Source: Clitopilus passeckerianus
Taxonomy: Eukaryota; Basidiomycota; Agaricomycetes; Agaricales; Entolomataceae
Direction of reading: 5' to 3'
Length of the DNA stretch: 64,000 nt
Assembly (NCBI GenBank): GCA_944990035.1
Contig: CALYLX010000097.1
Span: forward strand, 248,001-312,000
Shown here: piece by piece, positions 11,015 through 21,783 of the stretch
Layout: every line of letters starts with the position of its first letter
Position numbering within the stretch: position 1 is the stretch's first letter
Notes under the pieces: model-generated
Databases searched by the model: none
Told to the model about the DNA's origin: nothing
The model's input: only the letters and a program-made list of their open reading frames with translations
Program-made: the position numbers and the translations under genes

Positions 11015-13042
11015 ATGTTCTCCCGTTACTTGCTTCTTCTTCCTCTTCTCCTCTCAGGCAGTGCACTCGCAGCCAAAAAATGCAAGTGCTTGCCAGGGGA
11101 TTCCTGCTTCCCTGATGACAAGACCTTGGCCGCCTTCAGCAAGACGCTTACCCAGCCTCTGATCACCGGCCAGCGTCCTCTCGCTGCTTCCTGCTACTCG
11201 GCATCCAAGGAATTTAATCAGAATATTTGCACGGGCATCGGTGCCCAGCAATTCAACGGCCTAGTGCTCTCCAGTAATCCTAACACGATCCAGTGGAAGA
11301 ATTACGAGGAGGTCATCGTCAACGGCACTGTCCAAGGCTGCCCATTCGACCCGGCCCCTGGTGCAACCTGCTACCAAGGACGAGTCCCTCAATATGTCGT
11401 CAACGTCACCAGCGTTGCTGACGTTCAAAGCACTATCAAGTTTGCCACTCAACACAACCTGCACTTGGTGGTCAAGAACAATGGGTATGTTTGCTAGACC
11501 TTGGAACGCGGATCCTACATCCTTACATTGATATCTACAGTCACGAAAATCTTGGCCGTCAGTTCGGTGTCGGCGCTCTTGAACTCTTCGTTCAGCACCT
11601 CAAGCAGTATGAGTTCGTCGACAACTGGAAACCCGACGGCGCTCCAAAAGGAACCGCCGGTGAACACGGTACTACTCTCACGGACTCGCATCTCTATATC
11701 GAGGTCTCACACTTTCTTAGTTCTTACCATCCAGCCGGGTGTTTCATGGGGTGAAGTGTACGCTTACGCTTCCGAACACAACGTAACCGTCGCCGGTGGT
11801 ATTGGCGCTGGGGGCACTGTTGGTGCCGGCGCCGGATGGCCATTGGGAGGTGGACACAGTATCCTCTCGCCGTACTACGGTCTCGGTACGCCCACTTCCA
11901 CTATAAATCTCGAATATCACACTCACTTACCCCATTAGGTGTCGACAACGTCCTTCAAATGAAGGTCGTTCTCCCTAACGCAACATACGTCACTGTCAAC
12001 AAGTACCAGCACCCCGATCTTTACTGGGGCATGCGTGGTGGTGGTGGTCCCAACTTCGGTGTCGTCATGAGCCTCACCTACAGGACTCACCCGAACCCAC
12101 CCGTCACTGGTGCTTTCTACGAGGCCAAGGCAGCTACCAAGGATGCCTACTTCAAGCTTCTCGAGCTCTTCAACAAGAACCACAACAGCCTCCTCGACTC
12201 CGGTTGGGCGGGATTCTGGCCTTTCGAGGACAACACCCTGTACTTGACCCTCATCGCTCAAGGCAAGCCTATTTCCGATGCCGCCACCAAGACATGGCAG
12301 AACTTCATCGACCAATCTTCTCAACTCGACGGTGTCAACATCACGCTTAACAAGAAGGTCGACTACAAAGATTTCGAGGACTGGTACTTCAACAACTTCA
12401 TTCAGAGCGAGAACGGTTTCGGATTCAACTACACTGTCGGAGATCAGGGTGGTATTCGCCTCACTGTCTCTTCCTGGCTCATTGACCGAGAAACCTTCGA
12501 CAACAACGCTACCGCGCTCGCTGAGGCTTGGATGGGTATCCCTTCAGCTCGTCCCTTGTGAGTAGATTCCCCTCATCAACTCAACCAATACTGATGACCG
12601 TTTCTTTCCAGCATGGTTGGAGGTGGTGCCGTCAACGCAGCCGACCCCGATTCAGCAGCCGTCACCCCCGCTTGGCGTACTTGCGTGTCTGACATGACCC
12701 TCGGTAACGGTTGGGCCGCCAATGCCACCGTCGACGAGATTAATGCCATCAAGAAGAGCGTCTTCAATCAAATCGAACCTCTCCGCAAGCTCGTCCCGAT
12801 TCCACGAGGTGGACAATACATCAACGAAGTGAGTATACTCTGAATTGCTTGGACCTACAACATACTAATACGCTTTCAAGGCCGACCCACTCGAGGAAAA
12901 CTGGCAGGGTGCCTACTGGGGCAAGCACTATCCCAGACTTCGTGCTCTCAAGCAGCAAGTTGATCCCAAGGACTTGTTCATCGTCCACAAGGGTGTCAAC
13001 TCTGAAGGATGGGACGAGGAGTCGCTTTGCAAGACCACCTAG
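11015..13042 (+). CDS. Secreted BBE-like FAD-linked oxidoreductase
   Basis: Flavoprotein oxidase of the VAO/berberine-bridge-enzyme superfamily. A signal peptide (YLLLLPLLLSGSALA) is followed by a Cys-rich N-terminus, the FAD_binding_4 domain and the C-terminal BBE domain (YINEADPLEENWQGAYWG, then DPKDLFIVHKGV). The first introns join NNG to HENLGRQ, which places the His for 8-alpha-histidyl FAD, and GEH to VLTIQPGVSWGEVY. The second flavin loop reads GAGAGWPLGGGHS and lacks the cysteine used by bicovalent members, so FAD is probably held by His alone. Then come VDNVLQMKVVLPN, DLYWGMRGGGG and NFGVV. Four or more introns; stop at 13042. Such enzymes oxidise alcohols or form C-C/C-O bonds using O2. 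Secretion or an ER route would place it apart from the soluble AKRs. Substrate unknown; a role in the terpenoid pathway is inferred from position. Confidence 0.87.
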
Positions 13043-13577
13043 AGCAGCAAAATGGGCCAAGTTGATGGGTATAGAACGCAATAATGCTTAACTATAATTA
13101 ATATTGTCAAATATTCTTATTATTCCAATTCCACGCATTCCTCTTCACTACTTTCGTTCAAGATTTGCTCTAAGATTAGGACTGCTGCATACTCGGCCAG
13201 GACTCAAGAAAGCCCCTGCTTCAATTATTAGACATTCGGAGGTTGGGGTTGTTCTAGAAGTCAAAAGAACTGTTTATTTCTTCAACTCTCCAGAGGTGAC
13301 AAATAACTTTCGTCGTGAAACTCTTTCTCGCGGACGTCCATGCCCTCCGTGGGCAATCATATATATATCCCCAGCTCAAGCGGTGATTTTCTTTATCCGC
13401 ATGCACTTACTCCTCGTCTGTCTTCGCGGAAACTCTAACAACCACAGCTGAAACAGATATGGTGGGATTCGATCGAATTTATGTTACTCTTCTAAGAAGA
13501 AGTCAAACAAAAGGCGTTATGGATTAGGCTGATACGACAAGTACTACGAGGTCATGTACAACCTGGTTTGTTAAGTA
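13043..13577. other. Convergent 3' intergenic region
   Basis: Between the convergent ends of the FAD oxidase and the ABM-like gene. AT-rich and contains probable 3' ends of both transcripts. No gene recognised. Confidence 0.4.
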
Positions 13578-14334
13578 TTAAAGGTATTTTATCAAGTTAG
13601 CATGACGGGCATTGAAATCGGTCAGAGCGTGCGTTTCTTGAAGAATATCGTCCGCGAATGGCATGCTCAGGGCTGCCTTATGGTGCTGAAAGAAGGAGAG
13701 TCAGCTATTCTAGACACATCTTTCATTTTTCGAGTTCCAAATCTCACCTCGAGAGTAACCCATCCAATCAAAAAGAAAAATGTGCCATTATCAGCCTCAC
13801 TCCGGGAAGCATGTACTCCCCCGAGAGCTCCCTCAACTGCGGCGACTCCCTCGTGCGTCATCTTGTTTACTTCCAGCCACCTTTCCCGCTTCTCTTCAGA
13901 CCAGAGCTTCGCTACCGCGAATTCTGTCACGGGAGCGTCGAATGTAGGCTTGAAATTTGCCTCTGGAGCGGGTTCCGGAATCACATGGGTCCTAACAACA
14001 TGGTCTCCTGCTGAGCTGACGACTTTCTTGTAAGCCTCGCCGGACTTGGCGGCATGCTGTGCCTCGAGAGACGACCAGACTGGGTAAGGGCCAATCTAGT
14101 TTTGACCGACAAGGCAAATCCGACTACCACACTCACGAAAGACGATGTATCCATGAGTAGGGTCCTCCAACTGATTTCCGGCATAGAATCTAGGGTTCGA
14201 AGATGGATTGAGATCGGTCGGTTAACATGGCGATGAATAAATCGGACATACCCTGTAAGGTTCTCTATTCCTAGGAGGCCATCGACTTGTGGCTTACGGA
14301 AATCGGAGAAGCAGATAAATTCGATAACTGTCAT
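13578..14334 (-). CDS. Two-domain dimeric alpha/beta-barrel (ABM-like) protein
   Basis: About 190 residues from four exons: MTVIEFICFSDFRKPQ... joined (ENLTG to FYAGNQLEDPTHGYIVF), then LWSSLEAQHAAKSGEAYKK, then FDAPVTEFAVAKLWSEEKRE through GTFFFLIGWVTLE, spliced to HHKAALSMPFADDIL and ending LIKYL at 13578. Two similar halves each show a beta strand near the start, then W-S/V-x-L-E with H-x-x-A. This is the usual layout of antibiotic-biosynthesis-monooxygenase/stress-barrel (DABB) folds in tandem. Such proteins include cofactor-free monooxygenases, isomerases and cyclisation helpers. A possible TATA sequence lies at about 14391-14398. The fold assignment is moderately sure. Enzymatic activity is not shown by the sequence, and a role in the cluster is inferred from position. 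Confidence 0.65.
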
Positions 14335-15305
14335 GGCGAAGGTCTGATTGTAATCTCAGCGGAAGCTTGTAGAGTTCCACACCATCCTTCAAATATAAAG
14401 GTTTTGGAGTTGTAGCCAAGAACTTGCTGGGAAATCACCCTGCGCAGACGTCCGTAAGGCAGAATTCTTCTACAGCGGAAATTTACTCAGTCTGTCGCGC
14501 CCGTTTGCCACTTGTCGGAAATTTTCGCTAGGTTACATGAGGTCACTGCTCGAAGATTGTGATTAGTGATTATCGTAAACCCCTTGGGCCAAGTGTTTGC
14601 GGCCGTGTCGAAGAGCATCCGCTGCCTGAAATCTCAGATAATTCCGATAGACCATGAATAACACCCCGGACGCTGTTCTGCATCCGATCTGAGGTCAAAC
14701 CACGGCTTTCAGAGCCTTGCTAATCGTAGGCACCTCAAAAATGTTGGAAAAGACATGAAACGATGAGCTTAGGTCCTCCGTAAGTATCAGAGCTCTCCGC
14801 AAAGTCTAGCTAAAAATAGCCGATAGCCAAGCTTACCCCGTTGCTCTACGTGACTTCGAAAACTCCTTTAGGCCCTGAACTGAGCCAAGACTCCAGAGAT
14901 TCTGCCCCATGGAGGACCGTTAACAATACAAGATCTTGAACACGGAGGCTCTGCTGGCCAAGACGACAATGATGACGCAATTTATACCAGCCAGAAAAGC
15001 GAGCCGCCGGCATGACAATGATCTCACGAGCAGGAGGTGAACTGGCTTCACGAGAAGCTGGTTCGCGTTGCTTACTCCTAGGTTGTTATTCTCCATCCCA
15101 AACGAGTCAGATATGAATACCAGGTCGGGTTTCCCTATTCAAAGTCGTTTCCTATCGATAATCAAACCCTAAATACGCGGTTATGAGGATCTCAACGATA
15201 ATCTTCAGGAAGCTGTATCATTCTGCATAACGAACATAGAAGTTTATATTTATGGAATGTCGGCATATATAGAAGGTATTCGTGAAAGATCTTCCTAAAT
15301 CTCAA
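14335..15305. other. Intergenic region, no gene recognised
   Basis: About 1 kb without a coding signal between the ABM-like gene start and the AKR 3' end. No repeat or RNA gene seen. Confidence 0.45.
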
Positions 15306-16766
15306 TTAGGCCATGTTCTCTTCGCCCTTCCATTCCTCAAGAGGAAGACAGTTGCCCTCAACACCAGCCTTGATCCAGGAAAGTGTACGGTTCCTAGTTC
15401 CCGCAACCTCAGCGTTATCGACAAGGGTCCTGATCTCCTTGACAACTTCCTCAGAGAGCTTGAGGTGCGCGCTGGCAGCGTTCTCTTCCAGACGCGGGAC
15501 GGTGCGGCATCCAGGGATGGGGAACCCTATTTCAATCAAAAGAATAGAATGCGTTCAGAACTGATATATGAAGGGAGATAGGATGGGAATGAAGAACTTA
15601 CAGCCAGGGTGCTCAGCAAGGATCCAAGCAAGAGTGACTTGAGAAGGCGTAGCATTGTTCTTGTCAGCGATTTCCTTGATCTTGTCGACGATCAGGAGGT
15701 TCTTGGGGAAGTTCTCCTCGGACCAGCGGGGGAGGATGAGCCTGAGGTCGTCCTTGTCGAAATCGGCACGGGAACGGTAGCTATTACAAGCATGAACATG
15801 AGTTTAGGTATGTTCAGAATAAGAACGGACGAAGAACGTACCGGCCAGTGACAAGACCACGAGCGAGAGGACTGTAGGCGATGACGGCGACACCAAGTTC
15901 TTCACACTGCTTGGCGAAGCTCTTCTCTCCATTGGGACCACTTCACATCAAGGAGAGGTCAGTAAGTACGTGCCACAACCCTTGATAGAACACAAAGTAC
16001 TCACGGGTGCTCGATGTCCAAGGTGAAAGGCGAGTACTCAACCTGAACAGCGATGATCTTCTCGCCGAGACCAGGAACCTTCTTGGCCCTCCTCAACGTC
16101 TCGATGCTGCACTCGCTAAGGCCGAGGTACTTGATCTTCCCGCTGTCAACGTACTCGCGGAGGACCTCCAAAACAACCTCGATCGGGACCTTGGGGTCGA
16201 CACGATGCTGGTAGTAGAGATCGATGTAATCAGTCTTCAACTGGTCAAGGGAGCGAAGGACGGCTCTCTTGACGTAAGAAGGGCGTGAGGTGACTCCCCT
16301 ATGTGTCCAAGTCAGTCAAAACTTCGAAGAGGGTAAGGACGATGAAGGAGACTGACTTTTCAGGCGGGCCGGTCACGTCAAAAGCGCCAAACTTGGTGGC
16401 GAGGAAGATCTCCTTTCGTCGACCGGTTGTCTCAAACCACTTTCCAAGGGTGGCTTCGGCTGTAGAGGACTGAGATTCATCTCCGTGTCGACGATTTAGG
16501 CATAAGTCACGTACAAGTGCCATATATATCTGCACTATCCCAGAAGGTCATGCCGATATCCGCTGCGCGAGTCAAAGTCTTCATGATAGTCTCCTCATCG
16601 GCAGAGGAGCTGCCATAGAATGCACCGATACCTAATCGCAAGTAATTCAGTCAAACAAGGTCAAACTGGGGTGACAGTGCCCACCCATGGTTCCGAAGCC
16701 CAGCTTCGCGACTTCAGGGCCATTCCTTCCGAGAGGGCCTTTGAGGATTTTGGGCAAAATAGACAT
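15306..16766 (-). CDS. Aldo-keto reductase 1
   Basis: NADPH-dependent aldo/keto reductase of the AKR13-like yeast and fungal group, soluble (alpha/beta)8 barrel. The ATG at 16766 gives MSILPKILKGPLGRNGP, then VAKLGFGTMG, an ADEETIM-like exon, MTFWDSADIYG (catalytic Asp and Tyr), SEATLGKWF, EIFLATKFGAF, MKTDYIDLYYQHRVDP (the His position), the VDSGKIKYLGLSE strand, VQVEYSPFTLDIEH, and a C-terminus with GFPIPGCRTVPRLEENA for the NADPH adenosine phosphate, ending EENMA at 15306. Six or so introns, all with good splice signals; the gene looks intact. A TATAAAA box on this strand lies at 16834-16840. Paralogue of the AKR at 20512-21783. Probable role: carbonyl reduction of a pathway aldehyde or ketone (inference). 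Confidence 0.87.
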
Positions 16767-16833
16767 GTCGATGAAGTGAGTGAAAGTAGGGGTGGTAGTG
16801 GTCTGTTTGTGGGTCTGGAGGCTGCTCGCTCAA

Positions 16834-16840
16834 TTTTATA
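16834..16840 (-). promoter_or_regulatory. TATA box of aldo-keto reductase 1
   Basis: TATAAAA on the minus strand, about 70 bp upstream of the AKR start codon at 16766. Sequence and distance fit a core promoter. Confidence 0.45.
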
Positions 16841-17316
16841 AGTACTTCTGGACCTGCATTCCTTCATTCCAATCGTGACCATCTTCTTTGGATGATTAAG
16901 ACGATGATATTTTTGGTGCACGGCTGCCGAACCGCCATATATCGTGATATGACCATACCTCCAATTATCAAATGTGCTTCTTGTTGCGGATCTTTGACAG
17001 GCCGTCCGCTCTCTGTTGTTGCCAGATGAGATCTTGAGAGTTCGAATCCAAAAACGTGAGCGGCTGCCGTGGTGCTAGCCGAGCGGTGATGGGACCATCG
17101 GAGTACGGTGCGGTGGTCCACCGTTCGTGAATTGGCTTGATTGTCCTTTTTTTCCACGGCCGTTCAGCAGCTTCTTAGCAGACGCAACGCCTATTCGAGA
17201 ACAGGAAATGTCAACGGCCGATCATGGACTTGCGCTAGCCTTGGACCAGAGACTAATAAATGATAGAGAATGAGTTACCAGAACTTCGCTGCCTTCAGTG
17301 CTCCTACCTTCGAGCA

Positions 17317-19623
17317 ATGACATCCTTCATCACCTCGTTCGTTCAAGACCACCTCCCCTCGTTGGACTCGCTGCCTCCGGTAATCACAGCGGGTGATCTG
17401 CCAGACCCTAAAACAGCCTGCGTTATTGCAATTGCCACGACTGTCTTCATTGCTCTGGTCAAGCGATTCCGCAAGTCGGGTGAGTATGCATACCTCCCTG
17501 GTCCGGACAACAAGACATCCTTCGGTGAGTTCAGGCAATGCTCTAGGAAACTGTGGCACATGCTAAACTCACATTGTAGGCTATCTTCCTGATATGCACG
17601 AGGAAACATCGCTTGATGACTACCATTACACTATGACCCAGAAGTATGGTCACGTTGCACGGCTGAAGGGTGGCATGTTCGGTGTAAGTCTTCTTTTTAA
17701 TCCAAATCCTTCACTTCTCTTACACTATCCTACAGACGCAGAGAGATGGTCTCTATATCACCGATCCTCTTGCCATGAACTCCATCCTTGTTCGTAACCA
17801 GAAGAACTTCAGGGAATCTATCGAATTCTCCGGGTAAGTCCTACCAACTCCCGGCCACAGACTTCCACTCACAGTTCCCATAGTCTTTTCGGTATCATCC
17901 ACCACGGTGACGGTCTCGCATCTGTCCACGATGTGGAGCACAAGAAGCAGCGCAAGCTGATGAACCCCATCTTCACCGCCTCCTTTGTCTCCAGGCTCGT
18001 CCCCGTCTTCTACAACATCGCCCACCAGCTCCGTGACAAGCTCAAGGCCGAGGTCGGTGACCATAAAGAAGGCCAGGTTGTCGATGTTCTCGATAACCTC
18101 ACCAGGACCGCTCTTGAGCTTATCTCCCAAGGTGGTCTCGGCCACACTTTCAACTCCTTTGACAAGGACAGCAAGCAGTTCACTGAGTTCCATGAAGCGC
18201 TCAAGACTGTCCTGTGAGTTTTACCCCTTTGCCTCCTCTGCCTACTCGCTAATGAGTATTCGTCGGCAGTCCTATGGCAGGCAGAATCTTCTTCGCCCTT
18301 CCGTACCTCGAAACCTGGAGAAAGATGGAACCCGTCTGGCTCCGTAGGTTCCTTTCTGCAGCTGTGGCATATGTTCCTTACCCCGCTGCTCGTAAAGTAC
18401 GTTTCTTCTACATATCACTCGCCGCCTTTACTCACAGCGAAACACTCAGTTCAAATGGGGTGTTGATACCATGCACCCGGTGTGCAAGGATCTGTTCTGG
18501 AAGAAGCGCGCCATCCTAGCTGAAGGTGGAATGTCCGAGCTCGAGAAAATGACTGCCGGTGGCAAGGACTTGGCCACGCTCTTGAGTAAGCCGCTTTTCA
18601 GACCTTCGCTTTCTCTTTCGCTGGCCATTCATGAAATATTCTAGTCAACGCAAACCAGAGCGCTGATGAGGAAGATCGTATGCCAGATGATGTCGTCATT
18701 GCTAACATGAGGTTCGTACCGCCGTCCGCTCCCCACATCCATCCAATACTAATGGGATAATTGCAGCGCTATCGTGCTCGGTGGACAAGAAACGACTTCT
18801 GGAGCCCTCTCCCGCCTCCTGTGCTTGATGGCTACCGACACCGGTCTCCAAGAACGTCTCAGGAAAGAGATTAACGACGCCAAAGTGGTATGTCTTTCTT
18901 TACCAATTTCAGGGGAATTTGCCCTCACATAGCGTCATACAGTTGAAGGGCGAGGATGACTTCAACTACAACGAACTCAACGACCTCCCCCTCTTGGACG
19001 CCGTCTGCCGTGAGACTCTCCGTCTCTTCGCTCCCGTTACCTTCGTCTGGAGACAGTAAGTCCATACCTCATTTCATACCTTCACACACTAACCGTCTTT
19101 CCAGGACCATCGACGACTGCGTCGTCCCTCTCCAATTCCCCGTCACCGACACCAAGACCGGCGAGGAGGTCAAGGAGCTCCTGATCACCAAAGGAACCCC
19201 CGTCTATCTCGGTCTCGCCGCTGCCAACCGCTCCACCGAAATTTGGGGTGACGACGCTGCTGAACTCAAGCCCGAACGCTGGCTCGGCAAGGTCTTCTTG
19301 GAGAGTACACAGAATGGTATCAAGATGCCTGGTATCTTCTCGAACATTATGACCTTCCTTGGTGGTGGACGTGCTTGCCCTGGAATGAAGTTCGCACTCT
19401 TGGAGATTAGTAAGTCCCAGATATTCATACTCTTGGCGGCCTTAACGCTGACTGCTCTGCTCTCTCGCTAGAACTCGTTCTATCAGTTCTCATTACTCAG
19501 TTCTCCTTCGAGAGCGTCATGAAGGATATCGACTGGCGCATGGGTATCACCGTCGTACCGTACATCAAGGGCGAGGTCCAGAAGGGCCCCAGTGTTCCCA
19601 TGAGGATCAAGAGCATTGCTTAG
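17317..19623 (+). CDS. Cytochrome P450 monooxygenase
   Basis: Membrane-bound P450 encoded by about eleven short exons. The ATG at 17317 is preferred over 17260 because the codons before it look untranslated. An N-terminal hydrophobic anchor (ACVIAIATTVFIALV) precedes LPGP. Then KYGHVARLKGG, DPLAMNSILVRNQKNF, the C-helix HDVEHKKQRKLMNPIF, the I-helix AIVLGGQETTSGALSR, the ExxR motif ETLR, AELKPERWL and the heme loop FLGGGRACPGMKFA. It ends MRIKSIA at 19621-19623. All motifs are intact. It lies between the two paralogous AKRs and is divergent from AKR1, sharing a 0.55-kb promoter. The WGDDAAE...PERW block is close to the corresponding block in the P450 at 37980, so the two probably share ancestry. 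Oxidation of the terpenoid scaffold is inferred. Confidence 0.89.
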
Positions 19624-20511
19624 ATCTCTACAGCTTAGATCTTTATACACCATTACTGCATCTACATATTTGTATAACTATCATATGTTTCTCTTCTAAC
19701 AATAGAATGCATCCTTTTTTACCACCCTTCTCTTACCCTGCTCGAAAGTCTAAAGTCTAATACATGATCTCCTCTATAGTCTACGAACAACCCGCCGTCT
19801 TAGCCTGAATCGTTTCGCTTGTCTTCAATGCATGGCTCGGGATTGGATTAACAGGGTGAACGATAATCAGGGCCTTTGCATGCTTGCCATACGGGGAATA
19901 TTCGTAACAAACCATACGCTCTCTACTACTTGGCAGCCTGAGCTAGATACTGGTTGTGAGTATGCAACTACATTGATGTCGGATGACTTCGCCCCATCGT
20001 TTCAGTAGCAGAATACCTGATGAGACTTCTAAGTTCGTGTGAACTCCATGAAGACTGAACAGCTGGCTCCTCCAGCTACTCGTTTTTTACCTTGCAGGGG
20101 CCCGCAACAGCGTGTGGCTGGGTTCCAGGTATTACTGGAGGCACCGTCTTCAGGGCGGTCGCTGGCGACAGTGACCATGACAGTTCCAGGACCAGCGAAA
20201 GTTCTAGTCTCGGTCTATTATAAGATGATGGTTTGGTCTACAACACACGCAATATCAGCCCATTCAACTTTTGAGATCAGGAATATGGGAGGGGCGAGGC
20301 TGAGTGCCGAGGTGAACTTGGCTGCTGCTCTGACGACTGGGGTCGTTATAATAGGGTGGGTCATCCCCAGGGCTTTCTCGAGATCGATTGAATTCAAACG
20401 CAAACCACGTGCCGATGCTCTGTTCAAAATCCTTCTGCAATGGTGCGTGCAAGAAATAATAATCACTTAGGGAGCCTATGGAATCCAGTATGTATGTATG
20501 TAATGTAGTGT
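19624..20511. other. Convergent 3' intergenic region
   Basis: Between the 3' ends of the P450 and AKR 2. Short open frames only (about 20039-20545, both strands), none with a motif. No gene recognised. Confidence 0.4.
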
Positions 20512-21783
20512 CTACTCGCCTTTCCACTCCGAAAGGGGAATGCAATCCATGTTGGGGAGATAAATCTCCGGGATCCTCTCTCCTCCGACATCTGCAGATT
20601 CGACGACATCTCTGATAGCTTTCACATCCTCAGGCGTCAGTTTAATCTCCGCACCCCTTGCGTTCTCCTCCAATCTTTCGACGTTTCGTATACCAGGAAT
20701 AGGAACAACTGCGTTAAGCGGGTCAATCAGACCTCCTTGGAAGTATGGTAGCAAAGCCACCTACAGTATGGGTGTTCTGCCAAGATCCAAGCCAGAGTAA
20801 TTTGACTTGTGGTTGCGTCGTACTTCTTAGCTATTTCGGCCAACCGGTCAACTACAACCAGATTCTTGGGGAAGTTCTCATCCGTGAACCTGGGTAGCAA
20901 GAGACGGAAATCGTCAGCTTCAAAATCTGCGCGGGATCGGAACCTGCAAAGGAAGTTGAGCGTTGAGTCCCGGTATGATGTTGAAATTGAGATGGAGAAC
21001 GAACCTTCCGGTAACAAGCCCACGGCCCAAGGGAGAATAGGCCACGACTGACATTCCATACTCGTCAGCGACCTTGGCGAAGCCTGTCTTCTCAACGTAG
21101 AGTTCGAAGGGACTGTACTCCATCTGGGCGGCAATCACATGTTTACCAATACCTGGAACTGAGCGTGCTCGTTTTAGGGTCTCAATCGACGCTTCTGACA
21201 GGCCAATCCACTTGAGCTGCCCGCTCTCGATGAATGGACGCATGGCCTCTACAACGATTTCAATCGGAACTCGGGCATCAACACGATGTTGATAGTAGAG
21301 ATCGATGTAGTCTGTCTGGAGCCTTGCCAGGGACTTCTTGAACTGAGACTGGATGTAAGAGGGCTTGCTGCAGGGGATGTGGAATTCGGGTGTTCCAACA
21401 GCATCGAAGTTGAGAGCGCCGAACTTCGTGGCAAGGAAGATTTCAGATCTTCGTCCGGTTTCTGCGAACCATTTACCGAGAATGACCTCGCCTAGAATAC
21501 GTCAGCTCCCCAAAGATCGTTCTCTTGTTGCGATAAACTTACTTTCACCGTAAATATCAGCAGTATCCCAGAAGGTCATACCACGGTCGGCAGCGTAGGT
21601 CATCGTCTTAAAACATTCTGCTTCGTCACTTTTGCCATAGTATGCTCCGAAACCTGGATATCATCAACATGTAGATTTCAGGTGAGAAAAGATAGATAAC
21701 GCACCCATGGCTCCCAAGCCGATTGCGCTAACAGTCGGCCCATTCTTTCCGAGTTGACGAGTGGGTAGAGTCTTCGCGGACAT
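20512..21783 (-). CDS. Aldo-keto reductase 2
   Basis: Second AKR13-like reductase. Start at 21783: MSAKTLPTRQLGKNGP, SAIGLGAMG, then FGAYYGKSDEAECF, MTFWDTADIYG (catalytic Asp and Tyr), ILGKWFAETGRRSEI (phosphate and substrate side), DYIDLYYQHRVDARVP, SGQLKWIGLSEASIETL, VIAAQMEYSPFELYVEKTG, MSVVAYSPLGRGLVTGRF, TTSQITLAWILAEHPY, spliced across a 53-bp intron to FVPIPGIRNVERLEENA, ending WKGE at 20512. The last intron hides an apparent frame break. Intact by motif. Close paralogue of AKR 1, likely by local duplication, but diverged enough to suggest a separate step or substrate. Confidence 0.87.

Noticed and set aside
11500..11940. Apparent frameshifts in the FAD oxidase between 11,500 and 11,940
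   Set aside because: Introns of about 50 bp with proper splice sites restore the frame (GEH to VLTIQPGVSWGE, GLG to VDNVLQ).
20740..20800. Loss of frame near the C-terminus of aldo-keto reductase 2
   Set aside because: A 53-bp intron joins HPY to FVPIPGIRNVE, the expected NADPH-binding segment.
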